Of a stretch of DNA of 64,000 bases, positions 46,300 to 55,641 are shown piece after piece. A program made the translations under genes and the position numbers. Position 1 is the stretch's first letter, and the number at the start of each line of letters is the position of its first letter. This DNA comes from Parvularcula oceani (GTDB taxonomy: Bacteria > Pseudomonadota > Alphaproteobacteria > Caulobacterales > Parvularculaceae). The DNA lies in the NCBI RefSeq assembly GCF_000733125.1, contig NZ_JPHU01000002.1, positions 124,001 through 188,000 on the forward strand. The letters run 5' to 3'. The notes under the pieces are model-generated. The model saw only the letters and a list, made by a program, of their open reading frames with translations, was not told the origin of the DNA and searched no databases.

Positions 46300-47046
46300 T
46301 CAGCCGCCGAGCGCCTCCGCCGCCTCGTCGTCCAGCTCGAAATTGGCGTAGACGTTCTGCACGTCGTCGAGATCGTCGAGCGCGTCGTAGAGGCGCATCA
46401 TGGTCTCGGCCTTCTCGACGCCGAGCTCGATCGTGTTCTGCGGCCGCCAGTCGAGCTTGGCCGTGTTCGGCTCGCCGAAGCGCTCCTGCAGCGCGTTCGA
46501 GACCTCGTTGAGATCCTCGGCCGCGCAATAGATCGAATGGCCTTCCTCGGAAGAACGCACATCCTCGGCCCCCGCCTCGATCGCGGCTTCGAGGACCTCG
46601 TCCTCCGAGCCGATCTCGGCATTGTAGTCCACGAGACCGACACGGTCGAAGCCGAAGCTGACAGAGCCCGTCTCGCCGAGATTGCCGCCATTCTTGGTGA
46701 AGGTGCTGCGCACCTCGGAAGCGGTGCGGTTGCGGTTGTCGGTCAAGGCCTCGACGATGACGCCGACGCCCTCGGGGCCGAAGCCCTCATAGCGGATTTC
46801 CTCGTAATCGTCGCCCTCGCCCGCCGTCGCCTTGCTGATGGCGCGGTCGATATTGTCCTTGGGCATGGATTGCGACTTGGCGTTCTGCACGGCGAGGCGC
46901 AGGCGCGGATTCATGTCGGGATCGGGCGCGCCCATCTTGGCGGCGACCGTGATTTCCTTGGACAGCTTGGAGAAGAGCTTGGAGCGCTTGGCGTCCTGGC
47001 GCCCTTTGCGGTGCTGAATGTTGGCCCATTTGGAGTGACCGGCCAT
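46300..47046 (-). CDS. yebC: YebC/PmpR family protein
   Basis: The 248-residue protein from ATG 47046 opens with the invariant [20 protein letters not shown] and has [21 protein letters not shown] and [11 protein letters not shown]. YebC proteins were annotated as transcription regulators; recent work links YebC to easing ribosome stalling at proline-rich stretches. That would match the nearby efp functionally, but the genes are not in one operon. The 28 codons upstream of the ATG are not conserved. Confidence 0.96.
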   Translation of the reverse strand: MAGHSKWANIQHRKGRQDAKRSKLFSKLSKEITVAAKMGAPDPDMNPRLRLAVQNAKSQSMPKDNIDRAISKATAGEGDDYEEIRYEGFGPEGVGVIVEALTDNRNRTASEVRSTFTKNGGNLGETGSVSFGFDRVGLVDYNAEIGSEDEVLEAAIEAGAEDVRSSEEGHSIYCAAEDLNEVSNALQERFGEPNTAKLDWRPQNTIELGVEKAETMMRLYDALDDLDDVQNVYANFELDDEAAEALGG

Positions 47047-47130
47047 GAGAACCTCCGGATGTCGAGTTTTGCGGAGCCTGTAAGCCTGCGGCGCGGCCGC
47101 TTCAACGCCGCAAAGACGGCCCGGCGCCAT

Positions 47131-48015
47131 TCACGGCCGAAGGGCGGCGGCGAGATGGTCGATCAGGGCCCGCAGGCGAGCGGGCATGGGACCGCCCGGC
47201 GGATAGAGGACATGGAGGTCGAGGCTCGGCCACTCATGGTCCGCGAAGAGCTCGACGAGGCGTCCCGCCTCGATGGCGGGGGCGAGAACGAAGCGCGGCT
47301 CGCAGACGAGGCCATGCCCCCTCGCGGCAAGTTCGGCGGCGAGGTCGCCATTGTTCGTCGCGACCCTCGGGCGCAGCGCCGCCTGGCCGGGCTCGCCCGG
47401 TCCCGTCCAGCTGACGAGCTCTCCGCGCGCGACATTGGAATAGACGAGGCCGGGCAGGCCCGCGAGATCGTGCGGCGTCCGAAACGGCCCCTCTCGCTCT
47501 ATGAATTCGGGACTGGCGCAGAGCGCGAAGGGTACCGAGCAGAGCCGCTTCGCGATCAGCGAGGAGGAGGACAAGGCGCCGATGCGCAGAGCGAGGTCAT
47601 AGCCCTCTCCGACGAGGTCCACGGCGTCATCGGAGAGGTTGAGGTCCACATCGACTTCCGGATGGGCCTCGAGGAAGCCGCTCAGCACGTCGGGCAGCGC
47701 ATAGAGGCCGAAGGAGAGCGGCGCCGTCATCCGGACGGTGCCGGCGATGCGGCCGCCTTCGGCGCGCAGGCCGTCCTCGAGCGCATCGAGATCGCGCAGG
47801 AGCCGCTCCGCGCCGCGAAGATAGGTCCGCCCCGCCGCCGTCAGCAGGAGCCTGCGGGAATCCCGTCGAACGAGCTGCGCGCCGAGGCGCGCCTCCAGCG
47901 CCTTGAGCCGGCGGGAGACGGCGGAGGGCGCAACGCCCATGGCCTCGGCCGCCGCGGTGATCGTTCCCTCCCGCGCGAGAAGGCGGAAGGTCTGCATGTC
48001 CTCGAAGCTATCCAA
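47131..48015 (-). CDS. LysR-family transcriptional regulator
   Basis: The 294-residue regulator has the N-terminal LysR helix-turn-helix (FRLLAREGTITAAAEAMGVAPSAVSRRLKALEARLGAQL) and a two-lobed periplasmic-binding-like ligand domain (from about residue 90). It is downstream of the DUF2147 gene (10 bp apart, same strand) and upstream of yebC. No divergently transcribed target gene is present, so its regulon cannot be inferred from position. Confidence 0.94.
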   Translation of the reverse strand: MDSFEDMQTFRLLAREGTITAAAEAMGVAPSAVSRRLKALEARLGAQLVRRDSRRLLLTAAGRTYLRGAERLLRDLDALEDGLRAEGGRIAGTVRMTAPLSFGLYALPDVLSGFLEAHPEVDVDLNLSDDAVDLVGEGYDLALRIGALSSSSLIAKRLCSVPFALCASPEFIEREGPFRTPHDLAGLPGLVYSNVARGELVSWTGPGEPGQAALRPRVATNNGDLAAELAARGHGLVCEPRFVLAPAIEAGRLVELFADHEWPSLDLHVLYPPGGPMPARLRALIDHLAAALRP

Positions 48016-48024
48016 GGCGGACGG

Positions 48025-48396
48025 TCACTCCGCCCGCTGCCAGACCTGCGTCTTGCAGATGAAGGTCCAGCAGCCCTCGACCTCCAGCGCATCGCCCTCG
48101 CGGCGGATTTCCGCCCCATAGGTGCGGTCCGCCTCGGGGTCGAGGATCTTGCCGTCCTCCCAAGCATCCTCGTCGCGCTCGAAATCCCACAGGAGCCGGG
48201 TGCCGAGCACCTCCTGCCCCGCCTCGCCCGAGCCTTCCGGCACGGAGGTCAGCGTGCCGCAGGGCGTTCCGTCGCCGCAATCTTCGATCGTGACGACGCC
48301 GCGCCCGCCCTCCACCTGCCAGCGCCCCCAGACATCGAGCGCGGCCGCTTCGGGCGTGGCCTGCATGAGGAGGGCGAGAGTGGCGAGAGCGGACAT
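48025..48396 (-). CDS. DUF2147 small secreted protein
   Basis: The 123-residue protein has a short N-terminal hydrophobic segment (signal-like, about residues 1-19) and the DUF2147 pattern: VWGRWQVEGGRGVVTIEDCGDGTPCGTLTSV, ...GKILDPEADRTYGAEIRREGDALEVEGC. It is a beta-barrel-like fold of unknown function, widespread in proteobacteria. It precedes the LysR gene by 10 bp and may be co-transcribed with it. Confidence 0.88.
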   Translation of the reverse strand: MSALATLALLMQATPEAAALDVWGRWQVEGGRGVVTIEDCGDGTPCGTLTSVPEGSGEAGQEVLGTRLLWDFERDEDAWEDGKILDPEADRTYGAEIRREGDALEVEGCWTFICKTQVWQRAE

Positions 48397-48428
48397 GGGT
48401 GTCTCCTGATCGAAAGCGCCTGACTGAG

Positions 48429-49244
48429 CTAGAACCGCGGCAGGGCCTCGGCCAGCCGGCCGCCCACCCGCAGCGCCTCGGCGCGCACGGCGAGGCCGGT
48501 GCGGTCGTCGGTCTCGACCACGATGCCGCAGACCGTGGCCTCTCCGCTCGCCGGCTGCATGCGCTTGCCGCGCATCTTGGTGACGAAGCTCTCCAGGATC
48601 GGTCCCTTGTCCATGCCGATCACGCTGTCATAGTCCCCGCACATGCCCGCATCGGTCTGATAGGCCGTGCCGCCGGGAAAGATCTGCACGTCCGATGTCG
48701 GCACATGGGTATGGGTGCCGACGACGAGGCTCGCGCGGCCGTCCATATAGTGGCCGACGGAATATTTCTCCGATGTCGCCTCGGCATGGACGTCCACCAC
48801 GATGGCATCGGCTTCGCGACCGAGCGTGACCCCCTGGAGCTCCCGTTCGAGGGCGGGCACCATGTCGTCCATCGGATTCATGAAGCGCTGGCCGTGCAGC
48901 TGGACGACCAGCACCATGCGGCCGCTCTTGGATTCGTAGAGGCCCGCCCCGCGGCCGGGATTCGAAGAGGGGAAATTGGCAGGCCGCAGGAGGCGCCGCT
49001 CGTCGTCATAGAGTTCGACATCGTCGCGCTGGTCGAAGGCGTGATTGCCGGAGGTCAGGCAATCCGCGCCGGCGGCGAAGAGGTCGTCGGCGATTTTGGC
49101 GTTGAGGCCGAAGCCTCCCGCCGCGTTCTCGGCATTGATGATGACGAAGTCGAGGCCGAGCGTGCGGCGCAGCCCGGGCAGGCGCTCGCAGACCGCGACG
49201 CGGCCCGAGCGGCCCATGATGTCACCGAGGAAGGCGATGCGCAT
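48429..49244 (-). CDS. YmdB-type metallophosphoesterase (TIGR00282 family)
   Basis: The 271-residue protein has the calcineurin-like sites of the YmdB/TIGR00282 family: MRIAFLGDIMGRSGR, VIINAENAAGGFGL, CLTSGNHAFDQRD, IVVDVHAEATSEK and GTHTHVPTSDVQIFPGGTAYQTDAGMCG. YmdB enzymes hydrolyse cyclic nucleotides such as 2',3'-cAMP and 3',5'-cAMP. The start ATG is directly at the first metal motif. Confidence 0.93.
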   Translation of the reverse strand: MRIAFLGDIMGRSGRVAVCERLPGLRRTLGLDFVIINAENAAGGFGLNAKIADDLFAAGADCLTSGNHAFDQRDDVELYDDERRLLRPANFPSSNPGRGAGLYESKSGRMVLVVQLHGQRFMNPMDDMVPALERELQGVTLGREADAIVVDVHAEATSEKYSVGHYMDGRASLVVGTHTHVPTSDVQIFPGGTAYQTDAGMCGDYDSVIGMDKGPILESFVTKMRGKRMQPASGEATVCGIVVETDDRTGLAVRAEALRVGGRLAEALPRF

Positions 49245-49316
49245 AGGGAAGTCCTTTCGGCGCTTCCGCTAGCATGGCTCCGCGGGCGTTGCGCCCCCCT
49301 CCCGCGCGGAAGCGCC

Positions 49317-50612
49317 CTATGCTGTCTGCGCGACGAGGCTCAGGGCCGGCTTGCGCATGGCCGAGAGGACGGCGTGCAGCGATTCGACGCTGCCCGGCCC
49401 GTCGGTCACGGCCAGCGCGCGGCCGAGTTCCGCGGCGTAGTTCGCGGCGCAGACGACGCTGATCTCGGGCTCGAGGAAGATCAGGCGGCCGCCTCCCATG
49501 ATGAAGGCGTGCCACTGCTCCAGCGCCTCCCGGCGGCGCCAGGCGGGGGCGATCAGAACGTCGGGGAGCGCCTGCTGGGCCGCCTCGTCCGAGACGGCCT
49601 CGATGCCCGGCAGGGCCTGGCCGTCGACGACGGCGGTCACGAGGTCTTGGGTCAGCCCCGCCTGCCGCAGCATGGCCGCGACGCGCGGTCCGCCGTCGAG
49701 CACATAGGCATGCTCGAAGCGCCGCTGCATCTCGGCGGCGATGTCGGCGGCCTCTTCCGCGCGCCGGGCATGGCGGGCGGCGAAGGCGCGATAGGGCGGG
49801 TGGCCGTGAAGGGCGAGGCTCGCCTCCTCGTCCCACAGCTTGGCGAGCCCCTCTGTCCAGGGCGCGTAGTCATGGCCGGAATAGTCCGAATGGGTCAGGA
49901 AGAGCCGGATCGAGCCGCCGGAGGTCTCGGTCATCGAACCGCGCACGATGCGCAGGCCGGCCGCGCGGGAGAGCCGTTCGAGAACCGAAAGCATATAGAC
50001 GGCGCGGGCTTCGTCATGGAAGGCGCTGCCGAGGGTCTTGGTCAAGGCGAGAACGGCATAGGGCGTCTCGAGCACGAGGACTCCGTCATCGGCGAGGCGC
50101 GACTTGGCCCGCATCAGAAAGGCGAGCGGATCCTCCTCGCGCTCCAGCGCGCCGATCGCGGTGATGAGGTCGAAGGTCCCGAAGCCCGCCTCATCGAGCG
50201 CGGCCTGCCCCTCCTGCGTCGCGAAGTCCTCGGCCAGCCCGAAGCCCCAGTCCTGCGGACCCGAGGCGGACAGGCGCGGATCGAGGCCGATCGGCGCAAT
50301 CCAGCGGGGATAGGCGGATAGGAGGCTGCCATTGCCGCAGCCGATGTCGAGAGCGCATCCATCGCGCGTCGTGAGCATTTCGAGCGCTTGGTGCGCGGCG
50401 GCGCGCAGGCGGTGCTGTTCGGTCCAGCTCGGCTCCGGCGCGGGCGCGAGGGGCGCGTCAGGGCACATCGTCGCGCGCTGCAGGAGCCCGCAGCCATGAT
50501 GGCCCTCGCCGTCGCCGCAGAAGACCCAAGGACCTTCGCCCGGCAGGGCGAAGGCCTCGGTGAGTTCCGTGCCTTCACAGGCTCTGCAGGTGGCGATGCG
50601 TTCTTGCGGCAT
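49317..50612 (-). CDS. Two-domain class I methyltransferase with N-terminal cysteine cluster
   Basis: The 431-residue protein begins with cysteines (CRACEGTELTEAF ... FCGDGEGHHGCGLL ... MC) typical of a zinc-binding domain, then a class I SAM fold (ALDIGCGNGSLLSAY, LEREEDPLAFLMRAK, LVLETPY), then a second Rossmann-like domain (about 330-425). This is the layout of sugar C-methyltransferases of deoxysugar biosynthesis. A CapD-like dehydratase and an FkbM methyltransferase are in the same window, but not in one operon. Substrate unknown. Confidence 0.82.
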   Translation of the reverse strand: MPQERIATCRACEGTELTEAFALPGEGPWVFCGDGEGHHGCGLLQRATMCPDAPLAPAPEPSWTEQHRLRAAAHQALEMLTTRDGCALDIGCGNGSLLSAYPRWIAPIGLDPRLSASGPQDWGFGLAEDFATQEGQAALDEAGFGTFDLITAIGALEREEDPLAFLMRAKSRLADDGVLVLETPYAVLALTKTLGSAFHDEARAVYMLSVLERLSRAAGLRIVRGSMTETSGGSIRLFLTHSDYSGHDYAPWTEGLAKLWDEEASLALHGHPPYRAFAARHARRAEEAADIAAEMQRRFEHAYVLDGGPRVAAMLRQAGLTQDLVTAVVDGQALPGIEAVSDEAAQQALPDVLIAPAWRRREALEQWHAFIMGGGRLIFLEPEISVVCAANYAAELGRALAVTDGPGSVESLHAVLSAMRKPALSLVAQTA

Positions 50613-50726
50613 GGACGTCCCCGGAAATAATCGGTCGGACGTTCCCCTAGCGAGCTACAGTTAAGTCGCCATGAAGCGGCCGGTCATAGGGACTTAAGCG
50701 GTGTATAGAGAGTCTTGCCGCGCCGC

Positions 50727-51779
50727 CTACGGACACGGGTTCGGCAGGCGCGCGTGGATCGCGTTGACCTTTTCCTCGATCTCCTCCGACCACTTCATGT
50801 CCAGGCTCGCGAAGATCTGATCGAGCTGCTCTTCGCCATGCGCGCCGAAAATGTTCGAGGTCACGAAGCTGCGCGTGGTGACGAATTGCATCGCCAGGAC
50901 GGCGGGCGGCACGCCGATCTCGTCCGCAAGCTCGACATAGGCCCTGATCGCCTCGTCCGCGCTGGGGGTCTGGTAGCGGCCGAGCCGCCCGAACAATTCT
51001 CCGCGCGATCCCTTGGGCCTGGCGCCGCCGAGATATTTCCCGGTCAGCGCGCCCTGCCCGATCGGCGAATAGGCGAGGAGGCCGACATCCTCCTGCTGCG
51101 CGATCTCGGCGAGGCCGTATTCGTAATAGCGGTTCACGAGATTGTAGGCGTTCTGGTTGCTGACGATCCTCTCCAGCCCCTCGGCCTCTGCGGCCCGCAG
51201 GAAGGCCATCACGCCCCAGCTCGTCTCGTTGGACAGGCCGATATGCCTGATCTTGCCCTCGCGCACGAGGTCGCCGAGCGCGGAGAGCTGCGCCTCGATC
51301 GGCTCGCCGTCATCCTCGTAGGGCGCGAAGCCCTGAAGATCCTGCCCGAAAATGCGCACGGGCCTGTCCGGCCAGTGGATCTGGTAGAGATCGATCACGT
51401 CCGTGCGCAGGTTCTTGAGGCTGCGCTCGACGGCGAAGCGGATATCGGCCTCCCGCACGCGCGGCTTCGCGCCGTCCTCGCGGAACCAGTCCATCGAGGA
51501 GCGGCCGACGATCTTGGAGGCGATGAGGACGCGGTCCCGCACGCCCCGCTCCTCGATCCAGCGGCCGACGATGCGCTCGCTCTCGCCCTGCGTCTCGGGC
51601 TTGGGCGGAATGGTGTAGAGCTCGGCCGTGTCGAGGAAGTCGATGCCGCGCTCGAAACAGCGGTCCATCTGCCGGAAGGCCTCCGCCTCCCCGATCTGGT
51701 CGCCATACATCATCGTGCCGAGGCACAGGCTGGGCACGGTCGTATCGGAGCGGCCGAGCCGCCTGCGTTCGAGAGCCAC
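50727..51779 (-). CDS. Aldo/keto reductase
   Basis: The protein reads MRFSAREP... in the long frame, but the fold begins at RRRLGRSDTTVPSLCLGTMMYG, so a GTG at 51779 is preferred (350 residues). Landmarks are FLDTAELYTIP (catalytic Asp-Tyr), LIASKIVG (Lys), DVIDLYQIHWPD (His) and ISNETSWGV-like segments before the C-terminal NADPH-binding FVTSNIFGA. The tas-like subgroup of AKR enzymes reduces aldehydes and ketones; physiological substrate unknown. Confidence 0.9.
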   Translation of the reverse strand: MALERRRLGRSDTTVPSLCLGTMMYGDQIGEAEAFRQMDRCFERGIDFLDTAELYTIPPKPETQGESERIVGRWIEERGVRDRVLIASKIVGRSSMDWFREDGAKPRVREADIRFAVERSLKNLRTDVIDLYQIHWPDRPVRIFGQDLQGFAPYEDDGEPIEAQLSALGDLVREGKIRHIGLSNETSWGVMAFLRAAEAEGLERIVSNQNAYNLVNRYYEYGLAEIAQQEDVGLLAYSPIGQGALTGKYLGGARPKGSRGELFGRLGRYQTPSADEAIRAYVELADEIGVPPAVLAMQFVTTRSFVTSNIFGAHGEEQLDQIFASLDMKWSEEIEEKVNAIHARLPNPCP

Positions 51780-51894
51780 GAGGACGTCCTTCCGTTGCGC
51801 GCGCTCCTTGTCAGGCGGGGCGCCCCGCCTCAAGCCTTTCGCGCCGCAAGGTAAGGGTTGCTCCCTGTCCTGGATTTCATCCGCGAGCCTCATT

Positions 51895-52042
51895 CGTGCC
51901 ATTTTCGGACGGTAGCCCGGTTCTCGGGCGGAGAAGCGCACTCCCCGCCCATCCTGCCGAACGATCCGAAGCTGCGCGGCTCCCTTCGCAGCGAAGACCT
52001 TGCACCGCGACGCCCGCCCGCCCCGGCGGGCGTTCGCTTTTT
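51895..52042 (+). ncRNA. Candidate structured small RNA upstream of rpe
   Basis: No plausible reading frame is present in 51780-52101, yet a strong plus-strand terminator (52007-52042) lies there. The only plus-strand transcription that could need it must start in this gap, because the genes on its left are all on the minus strand. The interval can form several nested stems: TTCGGA/TCCGAA, GGGCGG/CCGCCC, GCCCG/CGGGC and CTGCG/CGCAG. The 5' end is not fixed by sequence. A 6S-type RNA is one possibility on size and shape; I could not confirm the class. Confidence 0.4.
52007..52042 (+). terminator. Intrinsic terminator in the gap upstream of rpe
   Basis: A 9-bp perfect GC stem (ACGCCCGCC 52010-52018 with GGCGGGCGT 52025-52033), extendable by three more pairs across one bulged base, is followed by five T (52038-52042). 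It is oriented for the plus strand. Confidence 0.85.
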
Positions 52043-52101
52043 GAGCGGCGGACGGAGCGGACCAATTGCCTTGATCGGCCTGCCTGCCCTAGCAAAGCAG
52101 C

Positions 52102-52779
52102 ATGACGCCCCTGATCTCTCCTTCCATCCTCTCCGCCGATTTCGCCGCGCTCGGCGAAGCGGTCCGCGATCTCGACGCCGCCGGGGCGGACATGATCCAT
52201 GTCGACGTGATGGACGGGCATTTCGTGCCGAACATGACGATCGGGCCGGGCGTCGTCTCGGCGCTGAGGCCTCATTCGGAGCTGCCCTTCGACGTCCACC
52301 TCATGGTCGCGCCGGCCGATCCGTTCCTCGAAGCCTTCGCGGAGGCGGGCGCGGACATCATCACCGTCCATCCCGAGGCGGGCCCGCACCTGCACCGCAC
52401 GCTCCAGACCATCAGGGGCCTCGGCAAGAATGCCGGGATCGCGCTCAACCCGGCCACCCCGCTCTCCTTCGCCGAGCCGGTCCTCGACATGCTCGACCTG
52501 ATCCTCGTCATGTCGGTCAATCCGGGCTTTGGCGGGCAGGCCTTCCTCGACGGCCAGCTGGCCCGCATCGCGCGCCTGCGCGAAATGATCGAGGGTTCGG
52601 GGCGCGACATCGTCCTCGAGGTCGATGGCGGCGTCACGCCGGACAACGCCGCCCGGATCGTGAAGGCAGGCGCGAGCGCGCTCGTTGCGGGCACGGCCGT
52701 CTTCCGCGGCGGCGCCTCCGCCTATGCGGACAATATCGCGGCCTTGAGGGGGAGCGGCGGGAGGGCGCGCGCCCGATGA
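52102..52779 (+). CDS. rpe: Ribulose-phosphate 3-epimerase
   Basis: Rpe interconverts ribulose-5-phosphate and xylulose-5-phosphate. The 225-residue TIM barrel has [31 protein letters not shown] (metal-binding His and catalytic Asp), [23 protein letters not shown] and [12 protein letters not shown]. The stop overlaps the ATG of the heparinase-like gene (ATGA). It heads an rpe-heparinase-CapD-purH run. Confidence 0.97.
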   Translation: MTPLISPSILSADFAALGEAVRDLDAAGADMIHVDVMDGHFVPNMTIGPGVVSALRPHSELPFDVHLMVAPADPFLEAFAEAGADIITVHPEAGPHLHRTLQTIRGLGKNAGIALNPATPLSFAEPVLDMLDLILVMSVNPGFGGQAFLDGQLARIARLREMIEGSGRDIVLEVDGGVTPDNAARIVKAGASALVAGTAVFRGGASAYADNIAALRGSGGRARAR

Positions 52780-54245
52780 TGCCTCCGGGAAGCAGCCGCC
52801 ACCGCTTCTATCACGACGTGTCGCTGCGCGGACCGGTGCCCGACAGGATCCTGACCGCGCCGGACGAGCTGCGAGGCCCCTCGCCCGCGCTCGCCCGCAA
52901 GTTGATCACCGAGGCCGAGCACGATCCGGGCGGCTTCTTCTCGCGCGAGGCGCCGAGCTTCGCCTATGCGCAGAGCTTCGGCTGGCTGGCGCCGCTGCGC
53001 CATGCCGAAGGTGGCGCCGAAGCCGCGCTGCGCCTCTATGACGCCTGGGCGAAGGCGCATGGCCGCTACGCCCCCAAGGCCTGGGCCCCGCCGCTGGCCG
53101 CCGCGCGGACCGAAGCCATTCTGCGCCATGCGGACCTTCTGCTGACCGGGCGCGACGCGCCCCACCGCGAGCAGGTTCTCAGCACGCTCATCCGGCAGAC
53201 CCGCCATCTCGCCCGCACGGTTCGGGGCAAGCCGCCGGGCGAGCAGCGGCTCTCCGTGCTGATCGGCCTCGCAATGGGCGCGCTCTGCCTGCCTTTCGCC
53301 TCCGATCAGGAGCGCATCGTCAAGCCGCAGCTGGCCGCGGCGCTCTCGGCCATGGCGAACGGCGTCCTGCCGCCGCGCCTGCGCGAGCCCGAAGCCGCAA
53401 TCACCCTCGGCCTCAGCCTCGCCGGGTTGCAGCAGGTCTATCGCCGCCGCGGCCTGACCCCGCCCTCCGGCCTCGCGCCGGCGCTGGCGGTCGTCCGCCT
53501 GATGCTGGGCGGCCTGCGCGTGGGCGATGGCGGCCTTGCCGTGCTGCCCGGCGGCACCGAAGGCGACGCGGTCGCCATCGAGGCGCTCGATCCCATGATC
53601 CGCCCCGAGGCCGAGCAGCTTCTCGAGCGCCTCGGCTATGTCAGCGCCCGCGCCGGCACCACGGCGCTTCACGCGGATCTGGGGCGCCTCAGCGGCGATG
53701 GCAGCGGCGCGGCCGCCTTCACGCTCTGCGACGGCGCGGACCGTCTCGTCACCTGCGCGGGCGCGCCCGAAAGCGCGCTCGGCGTGCTCGACCGCACCAT
53801 GGCCGAATGGCGCGAGGCGCTGAGCGTGCCCGCGGCCAGCGCGACGCTCGATGCGGGAAAGCTCGGCCCGGCGCGCCTCGACCGGGAGGACAGCCGCGCC
53901 GGCACCCTCCTGACGCTCGACCGGCGCGGCGGGGGCGGGCGGCACCGGCGGCGGCTCTTCCTCGACCGGGACGGGACGGGCCTGCGCGGCGAGGATCAGG
54001 CGCAGCTCGGCGAACAGGCGGTCTTCCGCTTTCCCCTCGCCCCTTCGGTCGAGGCGCGGCGGAGCGCCGACGAGAAGGTCACGCTCGTCCTGCCCTCGGG
54101 CCGTTCCTGGCGGTTCGAGACGGCCGCGGCGGAGCTCACGGTGGAAGAGGGCATCTATTCGGGCGGCCGCCCCCCGGCCCGCAGCCAGCAGCTCGTCCTG
54201 CGCCCGCAGCACGAAGGGGTGCGCTGGGCGTTCAAGCGGGTCTGA
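52776..54245 (+). CDS. Heparinase II/III-family protein
   Basis: The 489-residue protein has the N-terminal all-helical alpha/alpha toroid ([20 protein letters not shown] and the following helical repeats) and a C-terminal beta domain ending [28 protein letters not shown], the pattern of alphaproteobacterial heparinase II/III-like proteins beside purH. No signal peptide is visible. Acidic-polysaccharide lyase activity is the family precedent, but catalytic residues could not be confirmed. It starts by ATGA overlap with rpe. Confidence 0.8.
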   Translation: MMPPGSSRHRFYHDVSLRGPVPDRILTAPDELRGPSPALARKLITEAEHDPGGFFSREAPSFAYAQSFGWLAPLRHAEGGAEAALRLYDAWAKAHGRYAPKAWAPPLAAARTEAILRHADLLLTGRDAPHREQVLSTLIRQTRHLARTVRGKPPGEQRLSVLIGLAMGALCLPFASDQERIVKPQLAAALSAMANGVLPPRLREPEAAITLGLSLAGLQQVYRRRGLTPPSGLAPALAVVRLMLGGLRVGDGGLAVLPGGTEGDAVAIEALDPMIRPEAEQLLERLGYVSARAGTTALHADLGRLSGDGSGAAAFTLCDGADRLVTCAGAPESALGVLDRTMAEWREALSVPAASATLDAGKLGPARLDREDSRAGTLLTLDRRGGGGRHRRRLFLDRDGTGLRGEDQAQLGEQAVFRFPLAPSVEARRSADEKVTLVLPSGRSWRFETAAAELTVEEGIYSGGRPPARSQQLVLRPQHEGVRWAFKRV

Positions 54246-54330
54246 GCGGCGCAATGACGCCCGGCCGAATGTTGTCACCGCGCCTTTGCCTGCTACTGTG
54301 CCGTTTTGGGCAGGCAAGCGTTTCTTCAGC

Positions 54331-55575
54331 ATGAATCTCCGCGATTCCATACGGCGCATCGGCGAGGCCACCGGCCTGGTCCGGCACGTTCCCCGAACCG
54401 ACCGCGTCGTCGCCCGCATCGCGCCCTCCGGCCTCACGGCGCTGGAGATGGATTCGACCGCCCTTCTGGGCCGCGAGCCGCGCAAGACCGATCTGCGGGC
54501 GGCCATGCGCCTGATCGCGGGCAAATCCGTGCTGATCACCGGCGCCGGCGGCACGATCGGCTCGGAACTCGCCCGGCAGGTCGCGAGCTACGGCCCAGAG
54601 CGCCTCGTCCTCGTCGACAATTCCGAGTTCAATCTCTACGAGATCGACCTCGAGCTGCGCACGAGCGGCCATGCCGAGATCCTGCGCCCGCGCCTCGTCG
54701 ATGTCTGCCGCAAGGACCACCTGATGGCGGTCTTCCGCGAGGAAGCGCCCCAGGTCGTCCTTCACGCCGCCGCCTACAAGCACGTGCCCATCGTCGAGGC
54801 GAACCCCTGCCCCGCCGCCCTCGTCAACGTGCTCGGCGCCAAGACGGTGTTCGACGCCGCCGTCGAACTCGGCGCGGAGGCCGTGGTCTTCATCTCGACC
54901 GACAAGGCCGTGAACCCGACGAGCTTCATGGGCGCGACCAAGCGCGTCGCCGAGCTCTACGCCCAGGCGCTCGACATCGCCCAGACCGGCACGCGCTTCG
55001 TCACCGTCCGCTTCGGCAATGTCCTCGGCTCGACCGGCTCGGTCGCCCCGCTCTTCCAGCGCCAGATCGCGCGCGGCGGGCCCGTCACCGTCACCCATCC
55101 GGACGTGAAGCGCTACTTCATGACGACGCCAGAGGCGGTGCAGCTCGTCCTCCAGGCCGCGAGCCTGTCCGAGGACAAGAAAAGCGTCCTCACCCATGAC
55201 GGCCGCATCTTCGTTCTCGACATGGGCGAGCCGGTGAACATCACCGCCCTCGCCGAGCGGATGATCGAAGCGGCGGGCCTCAAGCCGCACGAGGACATTT
55301 CGATCCGCTATACGGGACTGCGCCAGGGCGAAAAGCTGTTCGAGGAGATCTTTCACGGCCTCGAACGCCTGATCCGGACGAGCGCGGACGGCGTGCTTCT
55401 CGCCAGCCCCTCGATGATCGACCTGCCGCTCCTCAATCCGCGCCTCGCCGAGGTGATCCGCCATGCGGGCAGCGGCGAGCGCGAAGCGCTGGAAACGGCG
55501 GTGCATCACCTCGTGCCCGAATTCCGCCCGGACGACCGCGACGTGCCGGTGAGGAGCCCGCGCGCGGCGCAATGA
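54331..55575 (+). CDS. CapD/FlaA1-like nucleotide-sugar 4,6-dehydratase domain protein (soluble)
   Basis: The 414-residue protein from ATG 54331 has the extended SDR motifs GKSVLITGAGGTIGSELARQV (NAD-binding), HAAAYKHVPIVEANP, VFISTDKAVNPTSFMGATKRVAELY (Tyr replaced by Met in the YxxxK-like site of the FlaA1 subgroup) and RFGNVLGSTGSVAPLF. This matches UDP-GlcNAc 4,6-dehydratases, but the four N-terminal membrane helices of the CapD/WbpM-type are missing, leaving a short pre-domain. A GTG at 54286 would add 15 residues. It likely supplies a modified sugar for surface glycans. Confidence 0.88.
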   Translation: MNLRDSIRRIGEATGLVRHVPRTDRVVARIAPSGLTALEMDSTALLGREPRKTDLRAAMRLIAGKSVLITGAGGTIGSELARQVASYGPERLVLVDNSEFNLYEIDLELRTSGHAEILRPRLVDVCRKDHLMAVFREEAPQVVLHAAAYKHVPIVEANPCPAALVNVLGAKTVFDAAVELGAEAVVFISTDKAVNPTSFMGATKRVAELYAQALDIAQTGTRFVTVRFGNVLGSTGSVAPLFQRQIARGGPVTVTHPDVKRYFMTTPEAVQLVLQAASLSEDKKSVLTHDGRIFVLDMGEPVNITALAERMIEAAGLKPHEDISIRYTGLRQGEKLFEEIFHGLERLIRTSADGVLLASPSMIDLPLLNPRLAEVIRHAGSGEREALETAVHHLVPEFRPDDRDVPVRSPRAAQ

Positions 55576-55641
55576 GGCTCGGCGCTTGCCCCGCCGGACG
55601 GGTATGCCGATAAGCGCGCCCGAAGCCACCCGGTCCGCGCC

